64,000 nt of DNA from Centrapalus pauciflorus (GCA_020465985.1 JAANYP010004403.1:43981-107980), one strand, 5' to 3'; shown: positions 20,516-33,100, numbered from the stretch's first letter. A program made the numbers and translations. The notes: a model not told the origin generated them from the sequence alone.

Positions 20516-20734
20516 TCAACATCCTTGATGACTAGATTTTTTTAAGACCAAATCCCCGTATCCTTTGATTTGAGCATGATTGTCGTTACCGAACTTTACA
20601 GTCCCACAATACTGTTCTACAATGTTAGACAGTAACTCTCTCCTCCCAGTCATGTGTTTTGAGCAACTCGAATCCATATGCCAGATGGATCTTGCCTGAG
20701 AAGAAAATTGCATACAATGAAAATCTATAGACAT
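20516..20734 (-). pseudogene. pol: RE6 aspartic protease fragment, active site altered
   Basis: Copia-type retropepsin: IWHMDSSCSKHMTGRRELL followed by GTVKFGNDNHAQIKGYGDL. The catalytic triplet is normally D-S/T-G; here it reads DSS, so the flexible Gly is lost. A frameshift follows near 20530. Confidence 0.75.
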
Positions 20735-22976
20735 TAAACAAAACCATCAGAAATAATCATGTAAACCGTGTTCTAAACAGAGTTGTTCTATAAAACATGA
20801 AGAGTTTAGACCGGGTCCTGAGCTGGCTGCACAGAAGCCAAACATGTCGATTTAAGCATAACCGACAAGTAGAAGAACAGGTCCTAGTCTAAGATAACTA
20901 GATACCAATTCATTGAAGTGCAGGTCTTGATCTGAAGTAACTAAGAACCATCTTGGGAACGCATATTGCATTTTTTGGGTATCCGTCTTAGGATGGGTCC
21001 TTTTGGGTTAGGTGTTCCAGGTGTATATGGCACGTTTACAGTCTTAGGAACGCATATTGCATTTTTTGTGCTGGCTATATGCAGTGCCTTTTGGAATCCA
21101 TTTATGTTTGGATTCAATCGACTTTAGAACCTTAGGCGATGAAATTGCCTTTGGTTTTAGATGATTTGAAACCTGTTTTACTTTTGCTTTAGGTTTGGGC
21201 CTCGGCAAAGTACATGTCTCAAGTTTTGTTTTGGCCAATGATGCACTATTTTTTATTTTCTTTTTGCGAATTCTTTTTGCAGGACAAGACACAAATTTTT
21301 TCATTTCAGGAACTTGACGTCTAAAACGAGTTGGACATAAAGTAAATAAACCCCAAATGAATATTTTAAGCAAGAAACAGAATTCGTTACATCATTACAA
21401 ACATTGTTTTCAGAGATTACATGCATCCTATCTCTAGAAACAAAATCAAGTGGCATTACAGCCTTCTTCACAAAGAAACTTGAAAAGTCTTGCATGGATG
21501 TTTTTGGCACTCCTTTCACATGATTTGTAGGAACAAAATGATGAGAGTAAGTACGTTTGGGAGACTTTTTAGACTTGGTAAAATTTCATTGGTGAGTGGG
21601 TTTCTTGGAAGACTTAGATTGACTCTGAGTCTTCTTTGAAACCTCGGGATTGGATGATTTTGAGTACTCACGTTTACAAATGACAGAAGGAACTTCAATG
21701 TTGATTTTACCTTAAGTGAGAAATTGAACTTTCTGAAATCATGTTAAATTTTTCTTTGTAGATGATAGATCTACATTTAATTCAAAACTTTGACTTACCA
21801 ATATTTTCATGCTCTTGAGAAGAGCTTCTTGATAATCAACAGCTTTCTTTCGAGCTGTCTTTAATTCCCTTTGTAAAACTTTTATTTTCTGTTGAAGAAC
21901 TTTTGTAGGAATGTAAAGATGAGGGATTGGTTTGACAGGTTTAGCGTTCATTTCAGCTGATTAATAGCTAGACAAGAAGTCCTCCTATAGAGTGGGTACT
22001 CTATAAAAGATAACTCTCATTTAGTTCATCATATTTAAAAGGCATTTCTTTTTCTTTATTTTCACTTCGTTTCTGATCCTCTTAGGTTAAAACTTCTTCC
22101 GATGATTGGAAAATGAAAGACTTAAACCCAACACCCATATACCTCATATCATAAAAAATAGGTAAAAATGACTGAATCTTTTCCAAATACTTAGGATTTT
22201 TAAAACCAATTCCTTGTTTGGAATGATAAAACCTAGTCTCTTTGGGTTGATTTAGATAAATAGTTTGTTCAGTTTGACCCCGTTTTAGAACTTCATCATC
22301 TAGGGTCTTTATTCGTGAGTACAAACCTATTCTCTCTTCTTTTATCATTTTGTATCTTTCCAGATTGTCTATGTTTTTTCCATGCTTACGGACTCTAAGC
22401 GTTTTGAAAGAACAAAAAATATAGTTTTTAAAGAGTTCTTTTCCTCGGTGATTTGATCCATGCAACTCTCAAGGTAAGTATTCCTATCCTCGACATCTAC
22501 TTTTTCAATAAACATTGATTGTTTAGCCCCTTCTTTTCATAATTATCAGATGTTTCTTTCCAGGATTGGGCTAGATGATCAGCCTTGGCACACTTTTCGT
22601 TTTCAGCATTATACCTATCTTTTCTTCAGTTCTTCCAACTTTCTTTCATAATACCCGATATCCCCCTAAAACTGAGTCTTACATTCCCGAGTAAAGTGGC
22701 CCGGTTTCCCATATTTGTACCATAGAGGTTCATCAGTTGCCTTAGGTTCATCAGCTCTAGGTCTATCCTCTCTTCTCTCAGCTGGCCTTTTGTCAGCTAT
22801 GCGTGGTTCGCGGCTATCATCCCGATGATTATAATCTCTTCTATCGTCTCTTCGATCATCTCTTCTATCGTCAGGCCTTTCGTAACACTGATCATCTCGA
22901 TAGTCTCATCTGTCATCACGTCTGTCGCTCCTGTCGTCTCTTCTGTCTCTCCTATCATCATACCTCCTATCATCCT
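20735..22976 (-). pseudogene. gag: RE6 gag C-terminal half (degenerate zinc knuckle, RD-rich, coiled coil)
   Basis: The minus strand from the RE7 edge: Arg/Asp dipeptide-rich low-complexity sequence (22976-22790), then a nucleocapsid knuckle that reads WYKYGKPGHFTREC (about 22720-22680). The first two Cys of CX2CX4HX4C have become Trp and Tyr. After that come coiled-coil-like Lys/Glu/Gln segments (22465-21740) and a Lys/Pro-rich basic stretch (21373-21044) before the protease. There are many stops and shifts. The best windows are 22465-22082, 21951-21739 and 21373-21044. Confidence 0.65.
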
Positions 22977-22981
22977 GATCA

Positions 22982-24995
22982 TGTAACATCCTCAGATTTA
23001 TTTTATTGTATTTTGGTTAATTAAGTGGAAAAATATATATTTAAGTTGAAATTTGAGCGATTATTATGTGTTTTGGATATTTAGAAAGTTTGTTGCTATT
23101 TTAAGAAAATTTGAACTCTGAATCATTTTTATGGAGTATTATTAATTTAAAGGTTATTAATGATAATTTTAAGAATAAATCAGTATTTTATAGAACCGGT
23201 TAAGTTGAGGGGAGAAATGTGCAAAATGGTAAAAATGGGAATAAAAAGGGTAAAAATATTCATTTTTCCATATGCATTCTCTCTCTCTAGACTCTCTCTC
23301 TAGAATTTCCTCTCTACATCTCTCTAAGATATCTCACAAACCGACCGTCCGATTATCAAGAATTATACGTCATCGGAAAGATATCGAGGAGTGCTACAAC
23401 AATCTACAAACGGATTTCTGATTTCGTACGAATTGAGGTAAGAATCGACTCTTTTAAGTTTGTAGTTTCGGTTTTGAAGTAAACTAGAATTCGAATGTGT
23501 CATTTTATGTAAATTGGAGCTTGTTTTGGTTGAAATATTGCAAGAATGTGATAGCATATGCATAATAGAATCGAATCTAGGTATGATACTTGTCATATTC
23601 ATGATTTTTGACTTAGAAATGAAGGATTTAAGCTGAAATGATGAACAGACTCGAATATGCCAAGAACAGAGTCGAAATGCAAGAACAAACTCGATTTTGG
23701 TACTAGATTCGAGTGTGTTTTCGAATCTCACTAGATTTGAGGGGGGGAGTTCGAATCTACCCATAGACTCGAGCATGGGGTTCGAATCTGTCATATGGTT
23801 CGAATCTATCATCATATTTGATGGTGGGTTCGAATCTAACCCATTAAATTCGAGTTTAATGCCTAAAATTGAGAAATCTACTCTCTAAACTCGTGTATTT
23901 TGAATGAAACTCATAAACAACACATAAAATGACAAGGGTTACTCAAAGGACAATGTATGAACATGAGATAAGCTCAAAATTAATTATGGTATGAATTTAG
24001 ACATGGACCCGAAATGGGGAAAAATATTGCAAAACTTACGAAACTTGATTTTATGGATTTAAACGGTTATTGATACGAGGTATTGTTGTAATTAATATAA
24101 CAGTTCCCTTGTGGTGTTGTTTAACCCACAGTGGGGTACTTGGTGGATCCGGTTGAAAGCCCGAGGAGAAATAAAATTGGTTAAAAGTTTAATTACGCAC
24201 CCACTGTGAGTACATATGATTTCGCATGTTTATATCTGCTTTATGATTGCTATTGCCTGCTGAGACATGTTGCTTCATTTTTCGTTTGGAATTCTACTAA
24301 CTTGCGTAGATTTAGATGCACATTCTTATTTGATGCATGTCCGTTCGTTTGTTGTGCATCTAACGATGGACCGGTGGGTCGCATCTGTTACTCTGATGTT
24401 ACTGCTCTATATGATGCTGGAGCTGATCCCTCCAGGTCCGGTAGGCAGTATGTCATCCCCGATGTTATGTCTGTCTCAGTTAGTATGTTTTAAAGGCCGA
24501 GCTTTGGGCTCGTGGGAGCAACGGCTCATGTGTGGCCGTACTTTGTGTACGTGGAGAGTGCACGACGTGTGTCGTCGGTGCTACTCTTGCGGGCATCATA
24601 AGGATTTATAAAATGTGTAAATCTGTGTATTCACTAAGCATTCGCTTATACCTCAGTTGTTGAAATTTTACAGGAAAGGGAAAGTCTACTACTGCCGGAC
24701 CTTCTAGTTAGGTCATTTTGGGAAGATTTGGAAGACTTGGCACTGTTTCATCGGTAATTATGTTATGAGACAATGTTGTAATATATTCTGGATGATTGTA
24801 ATAATTCTAATGGGTGTGTAGCCTTAGACTTGGTACCTTATAGCCCTGTAGGGTGTTGACACTGTTGCACTACTTTATTTCTGTATTTTAATGCTTCCGC
24901 ACTTAATTTAGGTTATCAGATCATTATGTTATTGCTTGTTGGTGATAAATCCTGGGTGTTATGTAAATGGTGGTTGTTGTGGCAAGGGTGTCACA
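22982..24995 (+). mobile_element. RE7: Ty3/gypsy-type solo LTR (2014 bp)
   Basis: Starts TGTAACATCC, ends GGTGTCACA, flanked by perfect GATCA (22977-22981 and 24996-25000), and splits the RD-rich part of RE6 gag. It carries no coding domain, PBS or PPT inside. A pyrimidine-rich tract with CTCTCTCTC runs 23278-23330. Between 23640 and 23900 there are about nine GACTCGAA/TTCGAATCT words. The terminus matches RE1 and the 3' half resembles 42900-43690 (RE9) in layout. Frames inside (for example 24206-24611) look random. Confidence 0.85.
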
Positions 24996-25000
24996 GATCA

Positions 25001-25281
25001 TTTCGATTCCAGTCATCACGTCCCCTATCATTCCTATCATCTCGTCCCCAATCATCCCTTCGATGACCTCTCCTCTCATCCCTTCTGTCCTCAGGATACT
25101 TCCGGTTGATAGTGTCATAACGAATTTGGGTGTTCGACTTGTTTTGATAGAAATGCCTTTGTACAAGACGATTCAACCATAAGGTGATTTGTTCTTGAAT
25201 GGTTTCCTCTTCTTCGTCAAATGGCTTAGGCATCGGTGATGGGGCATATTTGTACTGAGAGGATGATGAACCTTGACTGTA
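25001..25281 (-). pseudogene. gag: RE6 gag, middle segment between RE7 and RE8
   Basis: Open on the minus strand: YSQGSSSSQYKYAPSPMP, FDEEEETIQEQITLWLNRL, then the Arg/Asp-rich block (RRDDWGRDDRNDRGRDDWN). It continues from 38595 (right side of RE8) and into 22976 (left side of RE7). Removing each insertion and one TSD leaves a collinear gag. The methionine at 25326 lies in RE8 LTR sequence and is not a start. Confidence 0.7.
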
Positions 25282-25286
25282 GTAGG

Positions 25287-25911
25287 TGTAAGGTCTTGAA
25301 CTCACGGATCTATCAAGACGCGACACCGTCCAACGAGTGCGGAATCCTCGTTAGCGGCTTGACGATAAGATCACACGCACGGAACACGGAGACTACCACG
25401 ATGTTATACGAACGACAACGAACGTACCTACACGATGATTCTCTCCGAAAACACTCTCTGATTACTAGTAAACTCGAGATCGCCTTTGCTTAATTACTCT
25501 CCGAAATTCTGCAAAAGTCTCATAATTATTCGAGTTAATCCTTAATTATAATGACCAATTCGAGTTTGTCTTAGGACAAAATCGAACCAGGCCCAAGGCC
25601 CATTCGAATTTGTCCACTTGACAAATTCGAATTTACCAATATGTACAAATTCGAATTTATATCAAATTCGAATTTCTACTTTCATACTTCTATTTGAACA
25701 TATGATTTAACTTATGTTTGAATATATCTTTGACCTTTATGTTTGAACTTCTTGTAATACGTTACACCAAGTTCAAACATACAAACAATAAATATCAAAC
25801 ACACAAAATCAAATATGTCGAACACTAGCCAATATTCAATATTACGTAATTTGACTTACACAAAATGCCAACTATACTTAGACTGCTATCGTCACACAAG
25901 GTGTACCAACA
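25287..25911 (-). repeat. RE8 3' LTR (625 bp)
   Basis: Minus strand TGTTGGTACACC...GACCTTACA. It contains three copies of the perfect 12-bp palindrome AAATTCGAATTT at 25623-25634, 25647-25658 and 25664-25675, and an imperfect version of the GGACAAATTCGAA/TTCGATTTTGTCC inverted repeat at about 25570-25616. Confidence 0.93.
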
Positions 25912-25922
25912 GACACCCCCTT
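25912..25922 (-). other. RE8 polypurine tract
   Basis: Minus-strand AAGGGGGTGTC next to the 3' LTR. It has T in place of A near its 3' end compared with RE2 and RE13. Confidence 0.85.
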
Positions 25923-25952
25923 GACGATAGCTTCTAACTATTTACATTTTGA

Positions 25953-28930
25953 TTAAGTACTAGAACCATATAGACTGCTACCTGCATATAGTCCTACATC
26001 TATACATACTTTTACTACCTTCTGGTACTTCCTGGCGTCAGACCTCCATCCTTCATGAAAGAAGATAGGTTGATCATGCAGCTTCTTCAGGTCGTCCTAA
26101 AATAGGTTTATAAGGTGTAATGGATCATACACTCGCAAAATAACTTTGTCTTCTGTATCTTCCATGCCTACTTCAGCTGAATCATTGTCGACATACCACC
26201 ATTTCATGTTGCTTAAAACATTTTGTGGCATCGATTTTATTGGCACCTTCTTCAAGCATCTGACAGGTTTGTAAACCATTTTAGCCCATGGCTTTTTAGT
26301 ATGAGGATCTATCCTGGACTCATCCTCAACTCTCTTTCCTGACCTCGGCTTGAGTTTTTCAAACTTTCCAGTTCTACCCTCTCATATGATTATCTTTGCG
26401 ATTTCTTCAGCATAAGGGTCATCTCCAATGTTGATCAATTCTTTCGAAGCTAACTCCTTCACTTCTACCTTTGGCAATGTGTTAAACACTTTAAGCGCAC
26501 GCCTCAGGTACAGGAGTCCATTTCTCCTCTTTAGAATGAATAGCTGCAGTTCTCTGTCGAAGAACCAGCTGATAATACCTCCTGAGAGATTTCTGCCCCC
26601 GGAATTCTCATCTTCTTCTTCATCTTTGGCTCTGCTTTCTTTTCTTCCTTACGGAACCAAAGGTTTAACAGTTCAGCTCTGCTTGGTTCTTTTTCAGCTT
26701 CCTCCAGTTCTGAATCGTTCACTGAGGCCAATTTAATATCATCTATATCGATTACATTTTTATCATTATGCACATATTGTTCTGTGATAGGTTGTGACTG
26801 AATGATTACTTCATCGAAGTTGTCATCTTCATCTTCCACAACCTCCTCATCAGATTTCCAATCAACTATATCTTCTGGCACAAATTCTCCTTCTTCCAGA
26901 TCTTCCATCTCATCCTCAAACTCAAAATCTAACACTTCTTCCTCAATATTCAACAGAGCTTCAATGATTTCATTCATGTCGCTCTCCATAATCTTAGAGG
27001 AACTCGCCTCTCCTCCTTCAGCTCCACTCTGACTTGGCTTCCCCTGAATTTCGGCATGTTGAGCAGCAGAAAATCTACAGGCTCACTCTCTTTATGTACA
27101 TCGGGATCATTGCCTTCGTCATCATCTCCCCTTCTTGGCTCCTCAGAATCCCTACAACTTGTCTCCCCCTGAGCCTTTAGATTTTTTATTAATTGCTTAA
27201 TAAGGGATCTCACTGTGCAGATTTCTGCAGCCTGATCTGCAACAAACGTTTTCAGCTCAAGATTCTCTTGTTCAATCTTGCCAACAAATGTCTTCAACTC
27301 TGCATTCTCTTTGTCAATATTTGCATTATGCACCTGTATCTCTCCGATGGCTTTAGTGAGCTGAAAGATTTGGACTTGTTGGAAATCAACCTTGCTTCTG
27401 AGCTTAGAAAACCGTTGATTGTCATTGAAGGTTGATGAGATTGATGGAATAGATTGGATGGGTGTCGGAATGATTGGTGAGGGAATGGATGTTTGAACAG
27501 GTGGTGGTGGTGGTGGAATGGATGTTTGAGTTGATGGCTGAGCGGTTGGAATTTCTGGCTCAGAAGCAGAGGCCGATGAAGCTCCCTGCATAAAACGATG
27601 CCTTTTGGCCCTATGCCTAGGCACCAAAGGAGTAGTATCTTCAGCTTCGAAATCAGAGTCATCTAAATCCCTCGATGCTCTTCCCTTTCTCGCTTCTTCA
27701 TCAATCACCACTATCCTTGATCCATATGTGCCTATGCAAATAGACAGATCTTCTGTCTCTGTGGTTGGTGCCTCAATCTCTATCTCTTCTAGTTCTTCTA
27801 ATTCAGATTCATATATTCTTCTATCTGTCTAAAAATATCTTCTTCCCCAGTTGGAGGTTCCAAAATATTCCCAACGAGATCAGACGTGATCTCTTCATTT
27901 GCATGAGGTCCTTGTGCCCATATTTCTTCCAATGTTTCCACCTGTGGATCAGTTACGGGGGCTACACTTGAAGGACCAGCTTCTTCTGGCTCTTGCACTC
28001 GGCTTTTTGAAGGCCTAGAAGCCTGATTCTGTCGAACTGAAGGTCTTTGCCTCCTTCTCTGTTGTTGTTGAGGCCTAGGCTACTGCTGTTGTTGTTGCGG
28101 CTGCTGCGGTATTTGAACTTTCCCGGCCCAGTTGGCACCTTCAGGGGCTTGAAAATACGGATTCACCACAGCACCAAAAAGTGGTGCCTCCACTGGCCTA
28201 GCCAAAGCACCCCTGTGGGTTTGACAATCAGCAAAAATTCTTTTGTGGATCACTGCTACGCTTTGAATCTCTAGTAGTTGTGGCAGATTCGGCAAGAAAT
28301 GTCGGATTAACATCATCACGAACCTCGGATATAACAAAAATCTTTCTCTTGTTGGAGCTGTTATCTGATGAACAAACTCCGCAAAGAACATTTCCGAATA
28401 GCTGAACCTCTGATTGTAGACTAACGCGATCATTCCCGACTGAGTCTTCGACACAATATAATCAAAACCTGCTTTCTTCGGAGCAAAGCACACCATGAAG
28501 ACGTGTGCAAGATATCTCCACTGCCCGATTAAACCGCTCTTCATATATGATGACTTAGCCACATGCAGGCTATAACCCATTCTTATGAACGCAGCTTGCC
28601 TAACTGCTAAAGGAAAGTCTATCGGGCCAGCTTCTTGCTCTGAAGAACCCAATTGCAACACTCTGCGTAGCACATCAGCTGAGTACGACACAAGGGGCTG
28701 TCCCGCTATCCTGGTCCTTAATACAGTCGGAGTAACTGTACAATCGACTGCAGATGGTCCCAAAATTCCCGAACGTACGGTAACACTATCTGAACGTTAT
28801 GCGAAAGGGCATAAGAAACCCTCGAAGCGGCCAAAAAATCCACCATCTGGCGGAATGCCTGAGCTTCAGGCAGCTCACGGTCAGGAGAAATGACCATATT
28901 GTGCTTTTGAACAAACACTCTATCTGCCAT
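25953..28930 (-). pseudogene. RE8 env-like ORF, disrupted
   Basis: The ATG at 28930-28928 lies 2 nt after a splice-acceptor motif. N-terminal domain (28930-28240): FVQKHNMVISPDRELPEAQA, FRQMVDFLAASRVSYALSHN, LRRVLQLGSSEQEAGPIDFP, KRIFADCQTHRG. Then come a Gln-rich run (QPQQQQQQ near 28090), an acidic stretch and RHRAKRHRFMQGASS (basic patch, ~27600). A coiled coil follows (QQVQIFQLTKAIGEIQVHNA to LELKTFVADQAAEI, 27390-27230), then a second acidic region (26989-26750) and the C-terminal domain (VYKPVRCLKKVPIKSMPQNV, DPLHLINLF), ending TAA at 25953-25955. Frameshifts are near 28760, 28080, 27000 and 26530. No membrane segment is seen. It aligns with RE2 and RE12 along its length. Confidence 0.8.
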
Positions 28931-28932
28931 AT

Positions 28933-28960
28933 CTGCACAATAAAGTATATAAAATATTAG
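28933..28960 (-). promoter_or_regulatory. Candidate 3' splice site before the RE8 env-like ORF
   Basis: Minus strand: CTAAT branch word (28960-28956), AT-rich tract, TTGTGCAG ending at 28933, then AT and the env-like ATG. Spacing and bases match RE2 (CTAAT, GTGCAG, CT, ATG). The equivalent of the RE2 donor reads CTAG|ATATAA at 29451/29450, so the GT is lost here. Confidence 0.55.
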
Positions 28961-29609
28961 AATTATTAAAATAAACATTAAACTTGTTTAAATTCAAAAT
29001 TTGTTTTATTTTGAGCTTATGTAAGTTCAAAATCCAACACTCATGAATTTCTACAAGTTTGGTTTAAAAAACTAGTCAAATATTTCGAATTTATTTATAA
29101 ATTCGAATGACATATTCGAAACTACCCTCATTTCGAGTTTATTGGCTTCTTCGAGTTTAGTGACAAACTCGAAGCCATGATCAAATTCGAAGCCACGATC
29201 AAACTCGAAGATGTCGGTATGTTTAAAAACAAAAATCCAAGATTTCAACCATTTTAGACTTAGAAAATTACATCCACTAGTCCTAATAGGTTCTAATCGA
29301 AGATATTTGTCACTAATTTGATGTTTCACCGGTTCAAACTTTGTTATTTTGAAATACAAAGTTCACACCATTAAAACCTCAAAATCTGTTGATTTTGGCT
29401 CAAATTGAGTCTAAAACATCCTAAATCTTGTATAATGATGTTGATTATATCTAGATTTGGTACTATGCTCGAACACAAACGGACAAAAACTCGACAAATA
29501 GTGAAAAACTCGTAGTCGGTAAAGTCGAAATCTTAAACTCGAAATCACTCAGGATAAACTCGAAGTACTAAAATCGAAGGTAGGTGAATAATGAATGTCA
29601 CTGTTGACC

Positions 29610-29617
29610 TATTTATA
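29610..29617 (-). promoter_or_regulatory. Candidate TATA box for the RE8 env-like unit
   Basis: Minus-strand TATAAATA in GGTTAGTATAAATAGGTCAA, aligned with the TATA boxes of RE2 and RE13. No ATG occurs between a start expected near 29580 and the donor-equivalent at 29451. Confidence 0.6.
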
Positions 29618-30383
29618 CTAACCAACTTCGAGTTTGTGACCTATTTCGAATTTACTGCCAAACTCGAAGTCCCTGCCAAATTCGAATATACATTCGATTT
29701 TGGCTTAAACTCGAATTTAACTTTAAAATTTTGAAAATTATGAAAATCTTTGAATTAAATTCAACTTTTTCAACTTTTCCAACTTTTTCGTGTAACGGAA
29801 TAAACTATGCAAAATCATTTACCGTAAGCACAAGATATTCACGCAGTGTTTATTTTATTCAACTAAGAATGCATCCTCAGTAACTTTGACCTTTTTCCTA
29901 AAATTAAAAATTAAAATTTAAAAATAAAGATGAAATGAAAATAAAGTAAAATTAAATAAAATAAATTAAGAAAGTAAAATTAAAATTTTGAACAAAAAAT
30001 TTAAACTTAGACTAATCTACATTAATTTAAAATTTAGAACCTATACTAAACACTTAACAGAATATTTTTGACGAGTATAGTCAAAGAAAGGTTCAATCAG
30101 ATAGCGGTGTCAAATACGCACTTTCAGTATTCAAACTTTCACATTTAGGAATTTTTTATTCCTTTGATTGTTTGTCGTGACATACATTTCTAGTCGATTG
30201 TTGGTATTATTTTCCCTTTAAACATGTTACACTTCGGAATATCCCTTGGCCTTTTTATTTATCAAGAAATTACCATACGTGACTCATACTTAGACATACT
30301 TTTATGATCAAGGCATACACACAATGATTATAACTTTTTGGTATTGCAAACTTTCTTTAAAACGAAAACGTCGGACACAGGTC

Positions 30384-30558
30384 TGTATTTACATACATCA
30401 AAGTGTCTTAGTTTGTCTTAAGGTTTATTTTAAAGCTAGCAAGACAGCGGTGACAGGTCTGTACCGACGTACAACAAAGCGACTTATCTTGCTAACTCGA
30501 GTCAAACCAGAGGCAACAGGTCTGTACTTACGTACAACAGAGTTACTTGTTTTGACTC
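30384..30558 (-). other. Triple stem-loop array (RE8)
   Basis: Same arrangement as RE2, sense strand minus. Apices (+ coordinates): 30384-30397 (TGTAT/ATACA, sense loop GTAA), 30460-30473 (TGTAC/GTACA, loop GTCG), 30523-30536 (TGTAC/GTACA, loop GTAA). Outer arms: TAGCAAGA 30437-30444 with TCTTGCTA 30487-30494; GAGTCAAACC 30499-30508 with GTTTTGACTC 30549-30558. The outer arms of the third unit have decayed while its ACAC/GTGT inner arms remain. Confidence 0.75.
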
Positions 30559-31106
30559 TTAACTCAGTATGATTTTTCTATTCTTTCCATTTCTTTAAGA
30601 TGTATCTGATGTTGCTATACATCCCCAGAAAGTTTGCATACCTCATTTAGAATCAATGTCTGTATGTCTCTAACATAAAAATTAAGACCAATTGGTCATA
30701 CATCTAAGTTAGTGACATGTCTGACTTTTTCTTGAATATTTTATTAGCCTTGAGACTCCATATATGCATTATGCCTACCAACATATCAAACTGGATAATG
30801 TATAACACTTAGAATTTTAGGTTCATTATGTGTGAAAGCTTAACACTTAGAGATTGTAACGACTGTGCTAATTTTCGTCACTTTGAACCTATGTATCTAA
30901 GACTTAACTCATTTTCTGATATTCTCTTTTTTTGAACTTTTAATGGCTTTCTCTCTTTTTTCTTTTGTTTTTCATAAATAAGAGTAAGAAAATAAAATAA
31001 CCTACTAACTTACTATAAATGGAAACTATCCAAAGCTACTAAACTTACTATAAAAAGAAAGAAATGCTAATGCTATAAAAAGAAATAAAACTCTACTAAG
31101 GTCAAC

Positions 31107-33100
31107 TCACTCTGGATTGCGCATTCCGTTTAGTTGAATCAAATACTCAAAACGTGACTTATCAAAAGCTTTGGTAAATAAATATGCATTATTATCATCC
31201 GTTGCCACTTTTACCAACTTGATTAAGTTCTTTTCAGCACAATCACGTATAAAATGGTGTCTTATGTCTATGTACTTGGTTTTATTATGTTTAATTGGAT
31301 TATTAGTTATCGCAATTGTTGACTGGGTATCTATCCTAATAGGAGTATGAGTATAAGTCAAACTGTAATCCCGCAATTGTTGTTGTATCCACAAAACCAG
31401 TGAACAGCAACTACCAGCAGCAACATATTCGGCCTCGCACGTTGACACGGCTACCAAAGTCTGTTTCTTGCATTGCCAGGAAACGAGTCTCCCTCCTAGG
31501 AACTGACAACCTCCATTTGTTGATTTGCGAGTCAAGCTACATCCTCCATAGTCTGAATCAGTGAACGCCTCCAATTCCAGATCGCCCTCAGCGTGATACC
31601 AAAGTCCCAGCTTCGGTTTTGACTTGAGGTATCGTAGAATCCGCTTCACAGCTTTCATGTGCATCTCTTTCGAATTAGCTTGAAACCTAGCACAAATGCA
31701 AACAGCAAACATTATATCAGGTCTGATAGCAGTTAAATACATAAGTGACCCAATCATGGCCCGATATAACGTCGGATCCACATCGGTATCACTTTCTGTA
31801 CACGTTTCGAGATTGTGATTCACTTGAATCGGCGTGCTGAAGTGAGCTGTCAGCTTGGTTCCTCCCATCCTGAAGCGCTCTAAGATGTCATAGACATACT
31901 TCGTCTGATGAATAAACATGACCTCCTTCCTCTGTTCGACTTGCAAACCCAGAAAGAAGTTTAACTCACCCATTGCACTCATCTCAAACTTTGACTTTAT
32001 CACCTTTTCAAAATCAGTGCACATTTGCTCGTTTGATGATCCAAAAATGATATTATCGACATACACTTGTACCAAGATGAAATGTTCTCCTTTTCGCTTC
32101 ACGAACAGTGTACTGTCTTTTCTCCCTCTTTCAAACCCGTTTTCTAAAAGATGGTTGGATAGAGTCTCATACCACGCCCTCGGTGCTTGATGCAATCCAT
32201 ACAAAGCCTTATCTAACCGATATACTCTGTCTGGATATTTCGGATCTGTAAACCCGGGCGGCTGTTCCACATATACCAGTTCCTTCACTTTCCCATAAAG
32301 GAAAGCACTCTTAACATCTAGCTGATAAACCTTAAAACCCTTGAAGGAAGCAAAAGCCAGAAACAAACGGATTGCTTCAAGCCTTGCCACTGGCGCGAAC
32401 ACTTCATTGTAATCGATTCCTTCCTCTTGGTTGAAACCCTTTACCACCAGTCTTGCTTTGTTGCGAGTGACTATACCCCGATCATCTCTTTTGCACTTAA
32501 AAACCTATTTGGTTCCTATTGCTATTTCTCCTCGAGGTAACGGAACTAACTCCCACACTTCTTGTTTCCTAAACTGTGACAGTTCTTCTTGCATCGCTTC
32601 AACCCAAGAGTTGTCTTTTAGTGCCATCTGCACATTTTTCGGGTCTACTTGCGAGATAAAGCATGAATAGAGGCAAGTATGAAAGGCCTTGGAGTCATTT
32701 ATCATCGACAATAACACTGTGTTGTTATTTAAACTTTCAATATGATGATTCTTGTTGATCCAAGATGTCTTTATCTCGTCAACTCTCAGATTATCTCCCA
32801 AATTTGATCCTATCTCTCCTAATGGTGGAACGACTTCAGACTCCACATTTTCTTCCTCATGGACATTTTCTTCAGAGTTAGAATTTGTTGTCTGATTTTC
32901 GTTTGTAGGCACTTCAGAATCAGTAACTTCTGGAGATCTATCTTTAGTTGATGTAGGCTCGGATGTTGATTGAAAAGTGGTCCTCGGAAAACTATGACCC
33001 TCGTCATTCAGATTTAATGACGACATGTCCTTTTCGATTGTACCTGCATTTTCATCCAAAGGAATGTTAAAGGACTCAAACTATTTGTCATAATCAAATA
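31107..33100 (-). pseudogene. pol: RE8 reverse transcriptase and RNase H (with integrase-RT linker)
   Basis: 33059-32505 is the integrase-RT linker with acidic Ser/Glu-rich sequence and SWVEAMQEELSQFRKQEVW. It ends at TAG where RE13 has Trp in KWVFKCKR. The RT-RNase H frame (32447-31107) has YQLDVKSAFLYG (Asp ~44) and YVDN at 129-132: the second catalytic Asp of YVDD is Asn, expected to abolish polymerisation. RNase H motifs follow: AFTDSDYGG, VSTCEAEYVAAGS and KTKYIDIRHHFIRD. The usual copia C-terminus ends FEYLIQLNGMRNPE. Length matches RE13 (58939-60390). A frameshift lies near 33100-33164. Confidence 0.9.

Larger units (their letters stand above)
28931..31106 (-). other. RE8 pol-env spacer
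   Basis: About 2.2 kb non-coding, homologous to 4641-6225 of RE2 and 57355-58938 of RE13. It holds a splice-acceptor motif (28933-28960), a cluster of AACTCGAA/TTCGAAT words (29090-29720), a TATA box (29610-29617), an AT-rich tract (29890-30050), the hairpin array (30384-30558) and a T/A-rich stretch (30900-31090) next to the pol stop. Confidence 0.8.

Noticed and set aside
24206..24611. Overlapping frames of 95 and 114 codons in RE7
   Set aside because: Non-coding LTR body with no recognised motif; two frames open over the same bases suggests chance.
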